A stretch of DNA of 64,000 bases from Pseudomonadota bacterium (GTDB lineage: Bacteria > Pseudomonadota > Alphaproteobacteria > Sphingomonadales > Sphingomonadaceae). A program made the translations under genes and the position numbers. Position 1 is the stretch's first letter. Every line of letters begins with the position of its first letter. The DNA lies in contig JAEWZX010000030.1 of NCBI GenBank assembly GCA_023394965.1, positions 62,001-126,000 of the forward strand. Direction: 5' to 3'. Shown here one piece after another: positions 58,625 to 64,000 of this stretch. A model generated the notes under the pieces. It was not told the origin of the DNA. It did not search any database and saw nothing but the letters and a program-made list of their open reading frames with translations.

Positions 58625-59314
58625 ATGCTGACCGCCAAGCAGCACGAATTGATCCGCTTTATCCAGCAACGTCTGGAAGACACCGGCATTTCCCCCAGTT
58701 TCGAAGAAATGAAGGAAGCGCTCGATCTGAAGAGCAAGTCCGGCGTGCATCGCCTGATATCTGCGCTGGAAGAACGCGGCTTCATCCGCCGCCTGCCCAA
58801 CCGTGCCCGCGCTCTCGAAGTGGTGAAGCTGCCTGAAGACGCGGTTATGGGCACGCCCAAGCCCGCCGCTGCGAATGACGCGGTCGGCGCGGCCATCCCG
58901 GCCAAGGCGGTGGCCCCCGAACCGGCCAACGACATTATCGATGTTCCGCTGCATGGGCGCATTGCGGCCGGTGCCCCGATCGAAGCGATCGAAGGCCAGT
59001 CGAGCATGCCGGTCCCGGCTGCCCTGCTCGGCCCGGGCGAACATTATGCGCTGGAAGTTTCCGGCGATTCCATGGTCGAAGCCGGCATTTTCGATGGTGA
59101 CTTCGCCTTGATAAAGCGCACCGATACGGCGCGCGATGGCGAAATCGTCGTGGCGCTGGTCGATAATGAAGAAGCAACGCTGAAATATCTGCGCAAGGAT
59201 GCTGGCCGCGTCGTGCTCGATCCCGCCAACGGCGCTTACGAACCGCAGGTTTACGAACCCCATCGGGTGCAGGTTCAGGGCAAGCTTGCCGGGCTGCTGC
59301 GCCGCTACCACTGA
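58625..59314 (+). CDS. lexA: LexA repressor
   Basis: 229-aa SOS repressor and self-cleaving S24 peptidase. The winged-helix N-terminus includes LTAKQHELIRFIQ and SKSGVHRLISALEERGFI. The RecA-stimulated cleavage bond is Ala115-Gly116; the catalytic dyad is Ser149 (SGDSMVE) and Lys187 (TLKYL). It has its own operator upstream and stands as a single gene, converging with comEC across a GC-rich hairpin. Confidence 0.97.
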   Translation: MLTAKQHELIRFIQQRLEDTGISPSFEEMKEALDLKSKSGVHRLISALEERGFIRRLPNRARALEVVKLPEDAVMGTPKPAAANDAVGAAIPAKAVAPEPANDIIDVPLHGRIAAGAPIEAIEGQSSMPVPAALLGPGEHYALEVSGDSMVEAGIFDGDFALIKRTDTARDGEIVVALVDNEEATLKYLRKDAGRVVLDPANGAYEPQVYEPHRVQVQGKLAGLLRRYH

Positions 59315-59320
59315 TAGAGC

Positions 59321-59351
59321 TGGCGCGCGCCTATCTGCTCTGCGCGCGCCA
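59321..59351. terminator. Perfect hairpin between convergent lexA and comEC
   Basis: TGGCGCGCGC (59321-59330) and GCGCGCGCCA (59342-59351) form a 10-bp stem around an 11-nt loop. The comEC stop codon lies inside the loop, so the left arm is noncoding and the right arm codes. There is no U-tract. Confidence 0.55.
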
Positions 59352-61514
59352 CCAGCCATGTTCGCCCTGATCCTGGGCGACAGTGTCGATCCTCCGATCT
59401 GCAAGATAGATCGCAGCGCCGCCCTCGCGCGCAAGAAACCGCCGGTCGGCCTTAAGCCAGCGTGGGCGGCAGCTGTAAGGCAGGAACCGGTCGGCAATGA
59501 CGATATCGGCTTTCATGCAGGCCGCGGCCAGCGCCCGTTCTTCCACAAGGTCCCGATTGCGCGCGACAAGGATCGACCAGTCGCGTCCGTCGCGTTTGAT
59601 GGTGACGACGCAGAACTGATCGCTGCAACGGCTCCGCGGCCATTGCGAGATCGCAATCGGCGCCTGATCCGTGCCCGCCAGTTCGAGCAGATTTTCCTGC
59701 GCATAGCCGCCATCCCGGTTATGCAGCACAAGCAATTGGTCGCTCTCGTTCGCAATGCCGATATCCCGGCCGTCCCGGGTGATGAGAATGTCCGGCACAG
59801 GCGCAGCGAGCATCATCAGGGCCGCTGCAAGGACCGGCCCCAGTCCAAGCAGCCGCGCCTTGCCCTGCCACAAGGCCAGCCACAGTGCGCCCGCCAGATA
59901 AAGCAGCATCGCCCCCATCCCGATCCGTGGGGCCAGCTTGACCGAACCGGGCTGATCGGCAAAGAAATGGGCGATCGCCAGCAGCAGATCGAGCGATTTG
60001 CCGACCAGCCACCAAGCGGGGGCCCCTGCCCCGATGACATCAAGCGCCAGAGCCAGCGCGATCAGCGGCATGGACACGAAAGTCACCAGTGGAATGGCCG
60101 CCAGATTGGCGGCCGCGCCGTAAACACCGGCGCGGTGGAAATGGAACAGTACGATGGGCATCAGCGCCAGCTCGATGACCAGACCTGTCAGAAACAGCAT
60201 GATGGCGCGGCGTGCCATTGTACGCAGCCAGCTTTCCTGCCGCGGGGCAAGGAAACTGCGCACCGCGCGGACATTATGGAGCGAGACAATCGCAATGACC
60301 GCCGCAAAGCTCATTTGGAAGCTGGGCCCCACCAGCGATTCCGGCCATAGCGCCAGAACCGTCCCCGCAGCGATGGCAATCATGCGCATGGACAAGGGCT
60401 CCCGCCCCAACGCCAGCGCCACCAGAACCAGCAACGCGCCAAGGCAACTGCGCACCGTGGGGACTTCGGCGCCGGTCAGCAGCGTGTATCCGATCCCTGC
60501 CAGTGCCGCAGCGCTGGCGGCGATCAGCGGCAGCCTGGTTCGCAGCGCAATCCAGGGCCACAGCGCCAGAAGCTTCAGTGTCACGATATAGGTGGCGGCG
60601 ATGATGGCACTGACATGCAGCCCGCTGATAGACAGCAGATGGGTCAGGCCGGAATCGCGCATCGCTTCCTCGTCCGCTTCCGGTATGGCTCCGCGATCGC
60701 CGCTCGCCAGGGTCGCAGCAATCGCTCCCTCGGTTCCTCCCAGATTGGCCCGGACATGCGCGGAAAGCTCTCTCTGGATAGCTGCGATTGAAAGGGCAGA
60801 CGGCTCCGCCATCTCCACCAACTCCACCTCGCCAACGGCAGATCCTGTTGCCGAAAGGCCTTCGAACCATGCGCGTCTGGCAAAATTATAGGCACCCGGA
60901 ACAATCGGAGGAGATGGCGGCATCAGACGTGCCGACAGGCTGACCCTGGCCCCTTCCCGCAATTCGGCTCCGGCGGCCTCCGTCGGCACGTTGATGCGAT
61001 AGGCCACCGCTCTGCCCGTTTCGCGGTCGCGCGCCGCCAGCACCAGCCTCACGCGGTCTTCGGCGGGCTGCTCTTCTCTGGAAAGGATCCGTCCGTCGAC
61101 CTGTTCGAACCGCGGATGCGGTATGGGTTCCGCACCCACCAGCGCAGACCGGGCCCATATCAGCGAAACCCCGGCGGCCGCAGCCAGGGTGAGCGATACT
61201 GCAGCCGCTGCGGTGAATACCCGCCCAGGGCGATATCGCCAGAGGAGACCAGTGAAAACAGCCACCGCGCAAAGAATTCCGATCGCACCGAGCCATTGGG
61301 CTGGATCGGCGAGATAGAACCACAGCCCGATTCCACTGGCAAAGGCCACGATCAGCCAGGGCCCTCTGTCGAATTCGGCCGCTTCCAGAAATGCTTCGAA
61401 CTGCTGCGCTGATCTGGACAAGAGACCGCGCATGCGCCAAGTGCGCGGCACCGCTTCGCGGGCCTCATCGCCCGCTCCCCCCATCGGTATCGAAGGCGTC
61501 CCCTGCGTCGCCAT
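59331..61514 (-). CDS. comEC: ComEC/Rec2-family membrane protein
   Basis: 727 aa related to the DNA-uptake channel. Two N-terminal hydrophobic helices and a DUF4131-type OB-like domain (about 100-225) precede the competence domain (LSISGLHVSAIIAATYI near 287-303), with ten or so membrane helices. The C-terminal 180 residues occupy the place of the metallo-beta-lactamase domain, but no HxHxDH motif is present, so DNA-degrading activity is doubtful. ATG 61514 was chosen; the longer form from 61583 would overlap gltX. Confidence 0.88.
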   Translation of the reverse strand: MATQGTPSIPMGGAGDEAREAVPRTWRMRGLLSRSAQQFEAFLEAAEFDRGPWLIVAFASGIGLWFYLADPAQWLGAIGILCAVAVFTGLLWRYRPGRVFTAAAAVSLTLAAAAGVSLIWARSALVGAEPIPHPRFEQVDGRILSREEQPAEDRVRLVLAARDRETGRAVAYRINVPTEAAGAELREGARVSLSARLMPPSPPIVPGAYNFARRAWFEGLSATGSAVGEVELVEMAEPSALSIAAIQRELSAHVRANLGGTEGAIAATLASGDRGAIPEADEEAMRDSGLTHLLSISGLHVSAIIAATYIVTLKLLALWPWIALRTRLPLIAASAAALAGIGYTLLTGAEVPTVRSCLGALLVLVALALGREPLSMRMIAIAAGTVLALWPESLVGPSFQMSFAAVIAIVSLHNVRAVRSFLAPRQESWLRTMARRAIMLFLTGLVIELALMPIVLFHFHRAGVYGAAANLAAIPLVTFVSMPLIALALALDVIGAGAPAWWLVGKSLDLLLAIAHFFADQPGSVKLAPRIGMGAMLLYLAGALWLALWQGKARLLGLGPVLAAALMMLAAPVPDILITRDGRDIGIANESDQLLVLHNRDGGYAQENLLELAGTDQAPIAISQWPRSRCSDQFCVVTIKRDGRDWSILVARNRDLVEERALAAACMKADIVIADRFLPYSCRPRWLKADRRFLAREGGAAIYLADRRIDTVAQDQGEHGWWRAQSR

Positions 61515-61542
61515 ACTAATGTTTGAAAGGAAGAGAGAGACA

Positions 61543-62991
61543 ATGGCAAGCGATAGTGACAGCAAGACCCCTCCGGTCGTCACCCGCTTTGCTCCCTCAC
61601 CTACGGGCTATCTGCATATCGGGGGTGCGCGCACAGCTCTCTTCAATTGGCTCTATGCCCGCCATCACGGTGGCCGGGTGCTGCTGCGGATCGAAGACAC
61701 GGACAAGAAGCGCAGCACACAGGATGCGATCGACAAGATTATCGATGGCCTCGACTGGCTTGGTCTCGATTTCGACGATGCCCCGGTGTTCCAGTCCGAC
61801 CGCGCTGAACGGCACGCTGAAGTGGCACGGAAACTGCTTGAGGCCGGTCATGCGTACAAATGCTTCGCAACGCCGGAAGAACTGGAAGAAATGCGCGCTG
61901 AACAGCGTGCCAACAAACAGCCCATGCGTTATGACCGCCGCTGGCGCGACCGCGACGAAAGCGAAGCTCCCGCAGGTGCCCCCTTCGTCATCCGCCTGAA
62001 GGTTCCGACAGAGGGCGAAGTTACCCTTGAGGACGCGGTTCAGGGGAAGGTTACAGTCAAGAACTCCGAGATCGACGACTACGTGCTGCTGCGCGCCGAT
62101 GGCACGCCGACCTATATGCTGGCTGTGGTGGTGGACGATCACGATATGGGAATTACCCATGTGATCCGCGGCGATGACCATCTCAACAATGCGTTTCGCC
62201 AGTTGCCCATCCTGCGCGCAATGAACCAGATCGAAGGCGGCTGGCCCGATCCGGTCTATGCCCATGTGCCTCTCATTCATGGGCCCGATGGCGCCAAGAT
62301 GTCCAAGCGCCATGGCGCGGTCGGTGTCGAGGCGTATCGTGATGAGGAAGGCATGCTTCCCGAAGCGCTTTTCAATTATCTTCTGAGACTTGGCTGGGGC
62401 CACGGAGACCGCGAAGAAATCACCAAGGCCGAAGCAGTCGAACTGTTCGATCTGGATGGCGTGGGCAAAGGCCCGGCACGTTTCGACATCAAGAAGCTGC
62501 AGAACCTCAACGGTCATTACATCCGCGAAGCAGATGATGCGCGCCTGGCCGAAATAGTGGCGGCCAAAATCGGCCCCGAGGCTGAAGTCGGCATCCTGAC
62601 AAAGGCCATGCCGGTCCTCAAAACCAGGGCAAAATCGATCAACGAACTTGTTGACGGTGCGGCGTTCCTGTTCGCGAAACACCCGCTTGAAATGACAGAA
62701 AAGGCTGTCGGCCTGCTGGACGAAGAAGCGCGTCAGCGCCTCGCCGGATTGTCAGAAATGCTGCATGTGCAAAATGACTGGACAATCGAAGCGCTGGAAG
62801 CCACTACGAAATCGTATGCTGAAACCCTCGAATTAGGGCTCGGCAAGCTGGCGCAGCCCATGCGCGCAGCGCTCACGGGGACCACAACGTCCCCGGGCAT
62901 TTTCGATGTGCTGGTCCTGTTGGGCAAGGAAGAGTCGCTCCTGCGTATCGATGCGCAGGCCTCGCCTGCAGGAACCAAAGGAAACGACTGA
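61543..62991 (+). CDS. gltX: Glutamyl-tRNA synthetase
   Basis: 482-aa class I enzyme charging tRNA-Glu (and perhaps tRNA-Gln, if GatCAB is present). The HIGH-type motif is HIGG (25-28) in TGYLHIGGARTAL and the KMSKS loop is KMSKRHGA. Acidic EDTDKKRS and DDHDMGITHVIRGDDHL fit the family. A GGAAGAGAGAGAC ribosome site precedes ATG 61543. Divergent from comEC with a 28-bp gap; gltA follows after 10 bp. Confidence 0.96.
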   Translation: MASDSDSKTPPVVTRFAPSPTGYLHIGGARTALFNWLYARHHGGRVLLRIEDTDKKRSTQDAIDKIIDGLDWLGLDFDDAPVFQSDRAERHAEVARKLLEAGHAYKCFATPEELEEMRAEQRANKQPMRYDRRWRDRDESEAPAGAPFVIRLKVPTEGEVTLEDAVQGKVTVKNSEIDDYVLLRADGTPTYMLAVVVDDHDMGITHVIRGDDHLNNAFRQLPILRAMNQIEGGWPDPVYAHVPLIHGPDGAKMSKRHGAVGVEAYRDEEGMLPEALFNYLLRLGWGHGDREEITKAEAVELFDLDGVGKGPARFDIKKLQNLNGHYIREADDARLAEIVAAKIGPEAEVGILTKAMPVLKTRAKSINELVDGAAFLFAKHPLEMTEKAVGLLDEEARQRLAGLSEMLHVQNDWTIEALEATTKSYAETLELGLGKLAQPMRAALTGTTTSPGIFDVLVLLGKEESLLRIDAQASPAGTKGND

Positions 62992-63001
62992 GGAGAAACG
63001 C

Positions 63002-64000
63002 GTGGCCGATAAGCAGGCAACCCTCGATCTGGGTGGACAGACCCAGGAATTTCCCGTGCTGCAGGGCAGCGTCGGGCCGGATGTGATCGATATCCGCAAG
63101 CTCTACGGAGCGACCGGTAAATTCACTTACGATCCCGGGTACAAGTCGACAGCCAGCTGCGAAAGTGCGCTGACCTATATCGACGGCGAAGAAGGGGTGC
63201 TGCTGCACCGCGGTTATCCGATCGGTCAGCTGGCCGAAAATTCCAGCTTCATGGAAGTCAGCTATCTGCTTCTGAACGGCGAACTGCCGACGCAGGACGA
63301 TCTCGACGATTTCACCTACACCATCACGCGCCACACCATGCTGCACGATCAGCTGCGCCAGTTCTATCAGGGTTTCCGCCGCGATGCGCACCCGATGGCA
63401 ATCATGTGCGGCGTAGTCGGGGCTTTGTCGGCCTTTTACCATGACAGCACCGACATTTCCGATCCCGAGCAGCGCAAGATCGCCAGCCATCGTCTGATTG
63501 CAAAGATGCCGACGATTGCGGCAATGGCTTACAAATACTCGGTCGGCCAACCGTTCATGCAGCCGAAGAATTCGCTCAGCTACACGGGCAACTTCCTGCG
63601 CATGACCTTCGGTGTCCCGGCCGAAGAATATGAAATTCACCCCGCGATCGAACGTGCGATGGACCGGATTTTCATCCTCCATGCCGATCACGAACAGAAC
63701 GCTTCGACCTCGACCGTGCGTCTTGCCGGTTCGTCGGGTGCCAATCCCTTCGCCTGCATCGCGGCCGGCATTGCCTGCCTGTGGGGCCCGGCGCATGGCG
63801 GCGCCAACGAAGCTGCGCTCAACATGCTGCAGGAAATCGGCTCCCCCGATCGCATCCCGCACTATATCGAGCGCGCCAAGGACAAGAACGACCCGTTCCG
63901 CCTGATGGGCTTCGGTCACCGTGTCTACAAGAACTACGATCCGCGGGCGACGGTAATGCAGCAGACGCTGCGCGAAGTGTTCGACGCGCTGAATGTGAAC
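63002..64000 (+). CDS. gltA: Citrate synthase (5' part, runs off the window)
   Basis: Open frame from GTG 63002 to the window edge without a stop (333 codons of an expected 420-430). AGGAG lies 6 bases before the start. The translation begins MADKQATLDLGGQTQEFPV and continues with GATGKFTYDPGY, LTYIDGEEGVLLHRGYPI and the active-site region AHGGANEAAL, followed by GFGHRVYKNYDPRA near the edge: a type II hexameric, NADH-sensitive-type citrate synthase. gltX-gltA adjacency is common in alphaproteobacteria. Confidence 0.96.
   Translation, partial: MADKQATLDLGGQTQEFPVLQGSVGPDVIDIRKLYGATGKFTYDPGYKSTASCESALTYIDGEEGVLLHRGYPIGQLAENSSFMEVSYLLLNGELPTQDDLDDFTYTITRHTMLHDQLRQFYQGFRRDAHPMAIMCGVVGALSAFYHDSTDISDPEQRKIASHRLIAKMPTIAAMAYKYSVGQPFMQPKNSLSYTGNFLRMTFGVPAEEYEIHPAIERAMDRIFILHADHEQNASTSTVRLAGSSGANPFACIAAGIACLWGPAHGGANEAALNMLQEIGSPDRIPHYIERAKDKNDPFRLMGFGHRVYKNYDPRATVMQQTLREVFDALNVN

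Overview
The window is a stretch of a Gram-negative alphaproteobacterial chromosome. It is most likely from the order Sphingomonadales, perhaps Erythrobacteraceae. Evidence: G+C-rich, densely packed genes with many 4-bp start/stop overlaps; a dusB-ntrB-ntrC-ntrY-ntrX-hfq-hflX cluster; an Hfq made of two tandem Sm domains; an alphaproteobacterial LexA box (GTTC-N7-GTTC) before lexA; and the order trpC-lexA-comEC-gltX-gltA. The genus cannot be named from the sequence alone. Nearly all of it is core housekeeping DNA. There are no prophage genes, recognisable transposases, rRNA or CRISPR arrays.

Layout. 1-3.5 kb: a CPA2 cation/proton antiporter followed by a class IV aminotransferase and a sulfotransferase-like protein. 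3.5-5.4 kb: the one accessory-looking patch, with a possible 56-aa ORF, a frameshifted 2OG-Fe(II) oxygenase, a decayed ada gene and a 100-bp inverted-repeat element. 5.4-6.4 kb: an SDR oxidoreductase, a terminator and tRNA-Ser(UGA). 6.5-15.4 kb: one long plus-strand run, mltB-like, rlpA-like, dacC-like, tmk, holB, metG, tatD-like, an MBL hydrolase, a 55-aa membrane protein and mazG. It links wall remodelling, dTTP supply, clamp loading and tRNA charging. 15.4-24.6 kb (minus): hflX, hfq, ntrX, ntrY, ntrC, ntrB, dusB. 24.7-29.8 kb: ispDF, a periplasmic protein, a CinA-like amidase, then ratA/COQ10-like and lipA (minus), carbonic anhydrase and a NYN-LOTUS protein. 29.8-34.3 kb: a secreted TPR-like protein divergent from gyrA. 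34.5-40.7 kb: lysoplasmalogenase, trmFO, an EF-hand protein, a squalene/phytoene-synthase-like protein, pdhB, pdhA and an FtsB-like protein.

40.9-44.9 kb: hppD, a VOC protein, an MscS channel, an MFS transporter and tRNA-Arg(CCU). 44.9-47.1 kb: a DUF1178 protein, a nitrilase-family amidase, grxC, and an Hsp20 gene behind an RpoH-type promoter. 47.4-50.4 kb (minus): pyrG, secG, tpiA. 50.6-58.3 kb: ppiD, trpE, a lipoprotein with a phosphodiester-glycosidase-like domain, pip, trpG, trpD, trpC, so the trp genes are split by two unrelated genes. 58.6-64 kb: lexA, comEC (minus), gltX and the 5' part of gltA, which runs off the window.

The points most worth a second look are the asymmetric tandem Hfq, the aminotransferase/sulfotransferase pair (matching a fusion I recall from plants), the decayed ada-oxygenase locus with its neighbouring inverted-repeat element, a perfect-consensus RpoH promoter, an RlpA homologue that appears to lack its catalytic Asp, and several structured leaders.
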